A DNA stretch of 64,000 nucleotides. It comes from Saccharina japonica (Eukaryota > Sar > Phaeophyceae > Laminariales > Laminariaceae). The translations under genes and the position numbers were made by a program. Below the pieces are notes generated by a model. The model was not told the origin of the DNA and ran no database searches. It worked only from the letters and a program-made list of their open reading frames with translations. Shown piece after piece: positions 1-22,200 of the stretch. Location: the NCBI GenBank assembly GCA_008828725.1, contig MEHQ01000660.1:9429-73428 (forward strand). Reading direction: 5' to 3'. How positions within the stretch are numbered: the first letter of the stretch is position 1; each line of letters starts with the position of its first letter.

Positions 1-85
1 CCCCCCCCCCCCCCCCCTTCCCCTCCCCTCCCCCCATGGAAATCCTCTCTACCCTCGCCCTTACCCCTGCCTTAAATCATTCCAG

Positions 86-857
86 CTCCCTGCCAAGTAC
101 AAGAAAACGGGAGACGCCGACCCGGAGGAGATACCTCTCGAAGAGGCGATAGTGTTGATACAGGACAAGCGCGCCAGGGAAGTGGGGGGGGGGGGGGGGG
201 GGGAGCGGCGGCCCCGGTGGCCGTGCGGGGTCTAAGGGCAAGGGGAAGAGCGCGTCGGCAGGAGCCAAAAAGAAGAAAAATAAAAACTCGTCATCGAGTG
301 GTGACGACAGCGGGAAACCGAAGCGACCTCTCTCGGGGTTTTTCATGTTTAGCAAGGAGATTAGGGAGGCGTACACGGCGGAGGGGGGGGAGGGGGCTGG
401 CGGTCCGGCGCTGAAGGCGAAGGACCTGTCGGAGAGATGGAAGGCGCTGTCGGAGGAGGGCCGCGCGGGGTACAACGTCGCTTCCGCGGCTGCCCTGGAG
501 GCGTGGAAGGCGGAAAATTCTGGGGATGCTGCGTCGTCATCATCGTCATCGTCATCATCAGGAGGAGGGAGGAAGAAGAAGGCGCCGAGAAGAACCGCCT
601 CCTCCTCCTCCTCCTCCTCGAGAGGCAAGAAGCCCGCGGGAGACAAGGAGGACACGGACAACAACAAGCGACCGAAAAGCGCGTACCTTCTCTTTACCGG
701 CGAGAGGCGGCCGCAGCTCAAGGCCGAGCACGGGTACCCCCCGGCAGTAATGATGTCGAAGCTGGCGGAAGAGTGGAGAGAGATGGAGGGCAGCCCCGAT
801 CGGGAGGTGTACGTGCGAAGAGCCGCCGAGATGAAGGAGCAGTGGCTCGCCGCCTAG
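86..857 (+). CDS. Bacterial-type DNA topoisomerase I C-terminal tail fused to two HMG boxes (3' part of gene)
   Basis: Only the 3' end of the gene is in the window. An acceptor (ttccag) precedes an open frame from 86 reading LPAKYKK followed by IPLEEAIVLIQDKRA. This resembles the C-terminal repeat of bacterial/organellar topoisomerase I (pattern: PYV..., then LP..., then a 'LEEAxxLIxxKRA' helix). A 19-G tract at 185-203 follows. The frame then continues one base shifted as a Lys/Ser-rich linker and two HMG boxes: box 1 from about 318 (PKRPLSGFFMFSKEIREAY, ending near SEEGRAGYN) and box 2 from about 663 (NKRPKSAYLLFTGERRPQL, ending MKEQWLAA, stop at 855-857). Poly-Ser and RGKKP stretches separate the boxes. 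HMG boxes bend DNA; a topoisomerase I would relax negative supercoils, perhaps in plastid or nucleus. The HMG boxes are clear; the topoisomerase part rests on one short motif and is the less certain half. The frame break in the G tract is probably a sequencing-length error. Confidence 0.6.
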
Positions 858-943
858 AGAAGGGGGGTGTTGGGGGGGGGCGCGGTCAGCACTGGCTCTT
901 CGCTGGGTAGCGGTGTTGGCTGGTTTGGGGCGCGGCGTCGCGG

Positions 944-1020
944 CGGGGGGGGGGGCGTACTCATCGGTTGCTTGCCTTAGTCATTTTGACCGTTGACACG
1001 CATCCCTTTCGAGACGGAGC
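944..1020 (+). repeat. Repeat family Q, poly(G)-GTACTCAT end, copy 1
   Basis: A G tract is followed by GTACTCATCGGTTGCTTGCC and then a segment containing CATCCCTTTCGAGACGGAGC. Other copies lie near 11790, 12029 and 31105. Only about 75 bp are alignable by eye here. Confidence 0.5.
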
Positions 1021-1867
1021 GGCAGGGGGGCGAGACGGGGGAGGGGGAAGGACGGAGGGCAGGGAGAGCAGCCTAGGGGAGCTGTTTCGACCAGCGCGTA
1101 GGGCAGGCAGGGTTCACCCCCCCCCCCCACCGCGCGTGGTGGTTCACCCTTTTACTTTTTTTTAAAAGGCAAAAACGTATCCCACAGTAATCCCAAGCAG
1201 TCTGTACCACAAAAAAGTAAGAGCTGCCCTATTGTTTTTTTTGGTGGTGGTAGCTGAAGAAGGCTGTCCTGGTGAGCTTGTAGGGTATAGGGCATCGTCT
1301 CGCCTCACGGGGCGGTGACGTTTGGTTACGTCGATAGTTTGTCCGGAGGGCATGTGGGTTGTTCTGGGCCTGTTCAGTGTGAGGAATTACAACGTTTAGA
1401 AATTATTTCGTGAAGTAGTTGCTGCCATATACCGCCGCTGCTGCTGTACGAAGTGCATCTATATGTATATGGACTTGTGTTTTTTTAGGACAGGACTTTC
1501 AATAATAGAAATTGTGGGTTCTGTCGATGTTTTACTTTTTCGCTTCTCGAGCTTGCTACGTACCGTGTACGGCTATATGGTAATAAGCGAGTTGAGGTAA
1601 AAGCCCCTTGTGCTGTCCGACCGCAGCAGTAGTATTATATGCGCTGCGGGATAAGTAGCGACGAAGGTAGCAAGCGCAACTATACAGGGCGATGTGTGAC
1701 GTTAACTATATCCCAGACCAACCGTGTGTCTTATTGATAGCAGCAGCATCAACAACCACGCCAACCATGACAGGCTTTTCGAAACCGGAAGTCGCTACTA
1801 TTGCACCACCACCACCACCACCACCACCGCTGCCGGCATCACCACCGCCTCCGCGACCACCCACCAC

Positions 1868-2174
1868 GACGCGTGGTACGATAGAGGTGTAAGGTATACC
1901 TTTTTTTGGCTGAAGACGCATGCTACGATAGAGGTGCCCCATGTTTTTTTCTGGGCTCCTCACTTAAGGGAGCGTCATACCTCACCGAAAAAATGGTTTT
2001 GGAGGAAAATAAAAGTGCTGCTGCCGGATGCGAAATATCATGACCGAAGTATACCTTGAAACATATTTCGTCATCACAAAAATGAAAGTCCGGCGAATTT
2101 GGGTTAATGAGCCCGATCGTTCAGAAAACGATTCAGCCAAAATAAGGTATACCTCCTCTACCGTAGCACGCGTC
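1868..2174 (+). mobile_element. MITE family 1 (TIR with core GCTACGATAGAGG), complete copy
   Basis: The left arm starts GACGCGTGGTACGATAGAGG and continues through a GGTATACC box and TTTGGCTGAA. The right end is its inverted counterpart (TTCAGCCAAA, GGTATACC, CCTCTACCGTAGCACGCGTC), giving imperfect terminal inverted repeats of about 45 bp. A second inner copy of the end motif starts at 1915. The interior has the conserved family blocks TACCTCACC, TTTTGGAGGAAAATAAAAG and GTTAATGAGCCCGATCG. There is no coding capacity, so this is a non-autonomous DNA transposon. Superfamily is not assignable by eye. Confidence 0.75.
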
Positions 2175-2488
2175 TGAAATCGTTTCTGAATGGCGGGGCT
2201 CCTTAACCCATCCAGGACTGAAAAACTTACCCCACACCAATTCCAATAAGTAGTTTGCCCCCCAAAACGGGGGACCGGTTCTTAAGGGGTTTAACTCAAG
2301 CTCGTCGGAATTTCACTCTCGTGTCGCACTATTTTTCGTTTTTATGCTTGAAGCCACGGGGTTGTTTCATCATCGGGTAGCACTTTGTTTTTTTTATCTA
2401 AAAACAGTTTTCGAGTGAGGTTTAGAGTTCTTCAAGTGACCACCCTTATAAGGCAAAAACACGGTGCGCCTCTACCGTAGCATGCGTC
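2175..2488 (-). mobile_element. MITE family 1, second copy in inverted orientation, carrying a nested TTAA element
   Basis: This copy abuts the first and runs in reverse. It opens with CTGAAATCGTTTCTGAA and GGGCTCCTTAACCC and ends with CCTCTACCGTAGCATGCGTC at 2469-2488. An 84-bp foreign block flanked by TTAA interrupts it (separate entry). Confidence 0.65.
2203..2294. mobile_element. Degenerate piggyBac-like TTAA MITE nested in MITE family 1
   Basis: The block is flanked by TTAA at 2203-2206 and 2291-2294 and keeps a decayed version of the 89-bp palindromic element seen intact at 28021-28109 (AGGACTG near the left end, CCCCAAAACGGGGGACC near the right). The insertion point equals that of the copy near 28017 in another family-1 element. 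Confidence 0.5.
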
Positions 2489-3089
2489 CCACCGCCATCG
2501 CCCTTACCCTCATCGCCACTACCACCATCACCATCGCCATCGCATTTGTTTGTTTTTTTGCGGTAACACTGGTGGCTGAAGGCTGACTTACAATGCAACA
2601 CCCACCTTCGTCCCTTGAAACGATGTCGGCTGCATAGTAGGGCTCCTAAATGGGGGCCAACATCCGATGAGGGACGCGTTGGCGTAGGGGAGTCGCTTTC
2701 TATACTACCAGGACCTCATGTCGTTTTTTGTTAGGGGTGATATGGAAATTTACACCCTCTTTTTTGTTGACTTCGTGGTACGTCGACGGCTGATGTTACG
2801 CTTATTTCATGCTATCCCTTAAGGGAAAAAAAGCGACCCGTCTTGAGGGATGTAAGGGATATGAGGGATAGCTGTTGGTGATATGGCACAGTCCAAAGGC
2901 CTTCGTACTCAGTCGCGTGACTATGCTATAATATAATCAACAACATGTATACTTTCGGGTTCGTTGAATCACACCTCCCTGTATTGATCTCCAGGGCACT
3001 CCCCTCGCCACGGATTACAGTACGAAGTAGTAGTATCCAGGAGCACACTGTAATAAAACCACCCATAATGTCTCCAGCGCGCACGCTCG

Positions 3090-3186
3090 AACAGAACCGA
3101 ATTGTGAAATCGGCGAGAGACTCGAACTCCCGACATATACCCTTGAGGGTTATATAATGGCACTACCCACTGGACCACAGAGTCAC
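3090..3186 (-). repeat. tRNA-like sequence (A- and B-box), probably a SINE head or tRNA relic
   Basis: Read on the minus strand it shows GTGGTCCAGTGGGTAG (A-box-like, D-arm) and GGGAGTTCGAGTCTC (B-box; the T arm can pair GGGAG with CTCTC). About 25 nt with an inverted repeat (ACCCTCAAGGGT) lie between. The sequences flanking the T arm and the A-box do not pair as an acceptor stem, so a working tRNA is unlikely. Confidence 0.4.
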
Positions 3187-3306
3187 GTGACTATATCACC
3201 ACAACAGCAGCCACCAAAACATTGAATTAACTATGTTTAATAGTGTTATCAGCCGCCTACGATACGAGCAGCGCGAGGGCCCAGCATATCATGTACATTA
3301 CGCGAC

Positions 3307-3450
3307 ACTCTTATTATTTTTGGCCAGACTGGAATTCTTATGTAAGACTGATGGGTGTGTTTCTCACTATTTTCTGTACAAAGAGGTCGCGTTCTTACCC
3401 CCCTCCCCCAAAGTATCAGTCTCAAATTCTTAACTATCAGATTCTTAAGA
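3307..3450 (+). repeat. Dispersed repeat shared with 19446-19610
   Basis: Common blocks are TTTTTGGCCA-ACTGGAATT, GGGTGTGTTT, CAAAGAGGTCGC, a C-rich tract and CTCAAATTCT near the end. Nothing coding is seen. No other structure is recognised between about 2500-2900 or 3500-4600. Confidence 0.5.
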
Positions 3451-4600
3451 TCTGTCGTGCACTGTACACGGGTAAGATCGTGTTGCACCCGTGCCACCGT
3501 ACAACTCCTTGCGGTGGATCTTGGACACCATTTTTTTTTTAAAGTCCTACCCCCATTCATTCGCGTACTGCTGTGTAGTGAGTGGCTGTCGCTGTAATAA
3601 TCGTCACTTTTTTATCATTAACTTTCCCCTCTTAAGCCCCAAGAAGGCCCCTATATAAAAGGGCCCCGTACCTACGTACAAGTATACGTCCCTTAATAAA
3701 AGAGACTCGTGCCTACTGTATATACTCATCTGTCTCAAACAAGGTTTCGCGCCCTGAGACAGAGAGCTGTGCTCTTGATTTTCTTACGGCTCTGATTTTT
3801 GGCGCCCACGGACAGAGCTGCTGCTGCTCATGGTTTTCTTAGGGCGCTGTCCCGCTTGCTTGTGATCGTGATTGAGCCTATCTTCGTCGCTTCTGAAGTA
3901 AGTAGTAGTATTAGTAGTAGAATGACGTGTCTTTTCTTCACGAGAAGTAAACTCTTAGGAGGAGTTATACGTAGCTTCTCCCTCCTCTCGACCACCCCAC
4001 CCCACCACTACACTGTCTCTTATTATGTAGGATTTTGAGGCCCGAACATCGAAGACACTCTTTGTTTCGTCGGGCACTTTTTTTAGGGCCATGTTTAGAG
4101 GCTACACTTTATCAAATATGGGCTACGTACGTATGACCCATTCGGCCGACCCGCTTCCATTTTGTCAAAAGGTCTTTTCTTGTGGGATCTCTACAACAAG
4201 CGTTGAATTGTCAGCCGCAAAAACCTTGAACACTGATATCATATGTACGCCTCCCCTCTCAAAAGTACTGCTGTACATGGCCAACGCAAAGAAGTGCCCG
4301 TATACGATGATATACATTTACGGAGTCCCTGCCTCGTCGCTGTGGCCGAAGGGTCGCCTACACTCCGGTGTCATCCGCCCGGGTTCGGGTGAACAAACAC
4401 CTGTGGCCTGTCGGTTGTATGGAGAAAAAACCGGGGAAGATCCTTACTGTAATCATTTTTGCCCCCTTCTGAAGAACGTTGATCTCGCAAAGATGGAAAC
4501 CCCGATTTTTCTGTTTGGTTCAACATCTCTCATCTCGCCATCGTCCATCTTCGTTGCCTTTCCACGCCTGAACTCGCTGGCAAGCTGCCGAGACCGAACC

Positions 4601-16699
<12,099 letters not shown>

Positions 16700-16995
16700 A
16701 TCTTTCAGGGCAGATGATCTGTATGATCTGTATGATCTGTATGCTCTCTATGATCTGTATGCTCTGTATGATCTGTATGATCTGTATGATTTGTATGATT
16801 TGTATGCTCTGTATGATCTAGCTCATGTTGCTACCGGGTGGGAGCCGTGCAATTTGCAGGGTCTAGCGCTTGCTTTTTCTGGGTTGGATCTGTACCATGC
16901 AGATCCTTCCCAGCCTCTCATAACGGCAGGCGAGGAACTAAAATATCTATCTGTAGATAGATAGATCATCATCTATCTGTCCGAGGTGTTCGTAT
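16700..16995. repeat. GATC-rich minisatellite element at the 3' end of the esterase gene
   Basis: (GATCTGTAT)n at about 16716-16820 is followed by the conserved block CTACCGGGTGGGAGC, GGATCTGTACCATGCAGATCC, and the end ATCTATCTGTCCGAGGTGTT. It begins at the stop codon used in the esterase model. The following 17000-18150 holds no gene I can support apart from the possible alternative esterase exon 17336-17392. Confidence 0.55.
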
Positions 16996-18155
16996 ATATC
17001 CCTGCCGAAACCCGGTCTCCAACGTGATACATTCCACACACCTACCATAGAACGCCGAATATTTTTTTTTGCATCGTATTCATACGGTAGCTTCCTGAAC
17101 AGGGAGATCGTGTTAGTCAAGTTGCTTTTTTACTTGCCTTCCTTTATACAAGATGCGATGTCGTGAACCAACCAGTGTTTGTTTTACGTCAACTATTTTC
17201 TGGCGTAATCTTGTGTACGCCTACTGCAATGGGAAACCCCGAGCTGGCGCCACGGGCGGAGCCGTGGCCGTACCGCTAGTTTAATTAACTCACACTTCTT
17301 CGACCTTTATTTTTATTTCTTTCCCCCCGCTCCAGAGGGAGAAGTATTGCGAGAGGGTCTATGATACGACGAGACATCGTAGTGATTCGTGATGTATTCG
17401 CAGCCAACCCTGATGCATCTATATACCTCAAGAGCTGGTTTATCTTGCTCGTTGCTCTTCACGTCACGTTTTATTTTACATTATACCCCTCGTTTTGTTG
17501 ACTGTTTTTGTTTTACATTATATACCCCCACCGTTTTGTTGACTACCAATAGTTATCAGGAGAACGGCTGGTGCACAGTTCTTGCTTGCTTGCTACTGCT
17601 CTTCACCGCGACCGTTTTACTTGTTCCCCCCGTCTTTGTTTTTTTTTTTTTTTTTGTGGTAGCATTGCTTGGTGGCGGCCTCTCCGAATGCCCGCTGGAC
17701 GCGAGCGAGCTCGAGTTTACTACCAGGCACACAGCGGTTAGCCACGAAACACACCGCACGCGACACCAGCTGCTGCTCTCGAAATAGAGCGACGTTGGGG
17801 GGGGGAAACAAAAAAGACGCGCCACGTACACAGTACCCAACACCCAACACACCACACGCAACAAACACCAACAGCAAGCGCCGGAAAAATAAAAAACAGG
17901 AAACTAAAAAACCACCCAGCACAGTTAGTTTTGGGTGGTACCCGGAACGGCGGTCGGCTGACTATGTAAACTACGTACGTACTCATAAGTGCGTAGTCAC
18001 AAATGCGTGGCGGCACCGTTCCGAGCAATCGTCTAGACCACAGCGGGGTGATAGCCGCAAGACAACACACATCATTGGACCGCGTATACAGTCAACGGTG
18101 TCAAACATAATCGTACAGTAGTTGGCACACACATCAGATTAGTAGTAGTAGTAGT

Positions 18156-18845
18156 AAAGCCTGTATACCCAGCGACGAAAGTAATCATATCATGCGATCG
18201 ATCCGTTGAAAAAAACGATGACCGTTGAAGCGAATGAAACTTCCACCCCCTCTCTACAGGCACTACTTCCTACCACAGCAGCACACACGACTGATGTCGT
18301 GCCAAGTGCCGAGCGCTAATGCCCCCAGGTGGAGCAGTAAAGCCTGTATACCCAGCGACGAAAGTATTCAAAATCATGCATCAATCGGCGATCGATCCGT
18401 TGAAAAAACGACGACCGTTGAAGCGAATGAAACTTCCACCCCCTCTCTACAAGCACTATACTACCCACCACAGCGGCGCACACGACTGATGCCGTGCCAA
18501 GCGCCGAGCGCCAATGCCCCAGAACCCCGCGGATCACATAATCTATCGGTCCCACCACTTGCATGTATGTGCGGTGCAACAACATTGACACTCTGTACAA
18601 CATGTCAATGTAAAAAACTAATCGTACAGTGTCCTCTCTCTCTCACACACAGCAGCAGTAGTAGTAAAGCCTGTATACCCAGCGACGAAAGTAAGCAAAT
18701 CATGCATCAATCGACGATCGACCCGTTGAAAAAAACGATGACGACCGTTGATGAAGCGAATGAAACTTCCACCCCCTCTCTACGAGCACGACTATACTCC
18801 CCACACACCGGCTGATATGCCAAGCGCCGAGAGCCAATGGCCCAG
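18156..18845 (+). repeat. Three copies of an AAGCCTGTATACCCAGCGAC repeat
   Basis: Copies start near 18157, 18339 and 18666. Each carries AAGCCTGTATACCCAGCGAC, CGATCGA-CCGTTGAAAAA, AATGAAACTTCCACCCCCTC and ends near CCAAGCGCCGAG. The second and third are separated by about 125 bp of unique sequence. Confidence 0.75.
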
Positions 18846-19289
18846 GACCCCCCCCGTCTATTTGGGTCACCAGTCACCATGGTCAAGAAGCGAGTGCGGT
18901 GGAGTTTGAATCGCACAGACAGTACACTGAACTCGTAGCGCGCGGGCTTGCTTTCTATAAAAGCAAAAAAAAAAAACACAGCAAGCAGTGCTCTTTGACA
19001 GTGGTACAGTAGTAACAGTCCGCTGTGTGCGTGCGTTACTATTACAAGCTCGTAACCTCCAGGAACAACCCCCCCTGCCTCCCCCTCCCCCCCCTCCCGA
19101 AAACAAAAATGCCGCTTTCTGAAGCTTCACGCGCAGCGAGCGGCAGTCACCATCCAGGGATACCCCCCCCCCCCCCCTCCCTTGCACAGCCGAGGGAAAA
19201 GTGCTGTTGTTGCTACCGTATGTACGACTCTACTCCGTGTGGCAGCACGAGTCTGCTTGGTGGTGTTGTGTGTTAGGTGGTGTCGGTGC

Positions 19290-22200
19290 TCAAGGAGGGC
19301 ACTCGCTGAGCGTGTCGACCTCCGCGCCGGGGCAGAAGTTGATGATCGCATCCTCCCCCTGCAAAGAAAGGTGGGAGTGGTAACACACAGGGTGAGGGCG
19401 TACAGCAAGCAGCACGCGACAGGTATGATAGATGTTAAGAATGTCATAATCTCTTATTTTTGGCCACACTGGAATTAATGTATGTATATAAGAGACTGGG
19501 TGTGTTTGTTCCATACAAAGAGGTCGCATTATTACCCCCCCCCCCCCAAAAAAAAAGGTCGCATTATTATTTCCCCCCAAAAATGTCAGCTCTCAAATTC
19601 TCAATCATCAGTCAGGATCCTCCCACTTCTTGTACCGCGAATGCTGTAAAGACGACCGCCACACCCCCCGCGACGTTTGTTTGTGGCCGTCACAGGAGGC
19701 TGGCTGTCTGTGGCGTAAGGTCTAGAACCAGGCACTGTCTCCCGGCCGCACATGGCATCGTGCATGCTGGTACTACTCGTGCGGTGGGTATACTGCCAGC
19801 TGGGCACTTCTGGTCGATGTGGGACCATGGATGGGCTATGGCAGTAATAACCCATAGATTTGGGCTTCGGTCCTGCTGTACTGAGCTTCTGTACGTAGTG
19901 ATGTGGAGGCGTGACGGTCCCGCTACAGTGCAGGGGGCAATATATAGGGACCGGTCCCACTTTAGTGCGGGGACCGCACTAAAATGGGACGAAGTCGTGA
20001 CAAGCGATCTTGACCGTACGAATAAAGTGGGTACCCGCACTAAAATATACAGCACTAAAGTGGGACCCCCACTGCTGTGCCTGGCACTGCTGTATGCTGT
20101 ACTGCTGTGGGCTGTGAACATATCATTTGTACCAAGATGACCGGGACATAAGCTCTATTTGATTTTAATACGAGAGCCCAAATGTGTACGTATCATATTC
20201 CCGACCAGAGCCGTATATCTCTCTATATATAGTACAGGACACCTAAATAAGAAACAGGCAAATAAGAAAGCCAGGCTGAGATCTAGAAGAAAATACGAAA
20301 TTCAGGAGTCGTTATCTTGAAATTAGTGTAGGAAGTACCCTCTCTCAAATAAGAAATCCAGCCTGGACCAGATTTCCTGTTTCCTATTAGGTGTCTTGTA
20401 CGGTACTGGTAAACGATACCACCAGGTAGTATTTATTAACTATTTTATGTCGTTCAGGGAAACGTATCGGCAATATATGCGACAGGATACAGCAGCAGCA
20501 TCAATCGGATACACAGAGTGGGCGGCGCTGTTGAGGGTCATCCCGGCCGGCAACGCGGAGGGAGAATATATCTTGGACACGCGCACGGCACGGTGATGTT
20601 ACTGTACCTCCGGCGCAGTACAGGACACCTAATAAGAAACAGAAAATCTGGCCCAGGCTGAATTTCTTATTTGAGAGAGGGTGCTTTCTACACCAATTTC
20701 AAGATAACGACTCTCAAATTTCTTATTTTCCTGTAAATACCAGCCTGGCTTTCCTGTTAGCCTGTTTCTTATCATGTGTCCTGTATTGTATCATAGTGTC
20801 ATACCAAGTATCTGGTATATTAAAAAATTAAAAAAAACAACAGCTGTGAGCTCGAGGATTTCGTCGAAACTCATCTTTGCTTCGTAGCTGAGTGTAATAC
20901 TTCGATCGCGCGTACTTACGGATTTTATATGTCCTCATGTAGGGTGTACATCCCGTATGAGGGGGACACAATCTGAGGCTGTAGAATTCAGGAAGTGTGT
21001 GTCTATTTGTGGGGGAAGAAAAAATAAAATAAAGTTAAAATTAAAATTAAACAGTCTGAAAGAAACGTACCAGGTATACTATAGTGTTCCGACGAGTTTA
21101 CGTGATAGAGTGGTTCTACTATTTGTAGTATATGCAGTGCATACAACCGCATGTAAGCCGTAGACCGTACGAGGCCGTGAAATCCAGCCTGGATCATATT
21201 TCCTGTTTCTTAATATGTGTCCTGTACTACTATTTAATACTGCTGTTGTAGGTGTCTTGTACTGTCACTTCAGGTACTACTGCTGTATATCGAACGGATT
21301 CTTTCTATTTTTTTGCACCGCGCTTGTGTCACGCTTTATTTAGTCGGTCTCTCGCTATAAACCTGAGCCCCACACCAAGAAAAGACAACACACGTGGCAT
21401 ACACCAGGTAGGTACTACTGTACGTACATATGATATACCCGAGGGTATATACACTATCGACGTTCTCGTGAGAAAACAAACACCTTTCAGAAAAAGATCT
21501 AGCGTAGAATTTGACAAGACTTAAGAAAGTGTCGACAGGCAGTACGTACTAAATACCAGGAAAAAAAGTAGCCTAGGCGCTTGTAGGCGCAGGAAATTGG
21601 TACGGATATATCCACTTCGATGCGAGTCGAAGAGGGAATAAAAGGCTGAAAATTCTTCTCGCGATAAAAATGCAAGGCAAGAACCGCAGTGGGGGAGGAG
21701 GGAGAGGAGCCTACTTTGTAACCCCGGATCTGAGTTACGACTATATAGGGGGGAGATCGAAAGGAAGGGCGAAGACAATAAATGGGATGAAAAAACAACA
21801 AACAAACAAACAAATTACCCGTCATTCTCGCTCGGCGAGAATAATTCGGAGAATACGGTAACAAGGATTTACGAGTACGAGCCTACCAGGTACACCCGGA
21901 TTTCAGGTTTCCAAACAAGAGGGCCGATACTGCTGTACATAGCCGACTAATATGGTATCGTATACAGGCACCACAGCGAGCGGTAGGAAGGTGTGGGGTT
22001 TTGTAGGAAAGTGGGAGAGCTTAGAGGACACGGGGGACTCGGGCCACCAGGTACACGCGGATCCGGATTTCAGGTTTCTAAACAAGAGGGCCGATACTAC
22101 TGCACATAGCCGACTGATATGGTATCGTATACATATATTGGTACCACAGCGAGCGGTAGGAAGGTGTGGGGTTTTGTAGGAAAGTGGGAGAGCTTAGAGG

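Noticed and set aside
3648-3664. TATA-like motif CTATATAAAAGGG
   Set aside because: It is about 950 bases before the esterase ATG with no supporting initiator or 5' exon; could be chance.
17560-17787. Open frame with a hydrophobic stretch (TVLACLLLLFTATVLL) that could end the esterase
   Set aside because: Much of it is a translated poly(T) tract before a likely acceptor; phase link to exon 10 or 11 not shown.
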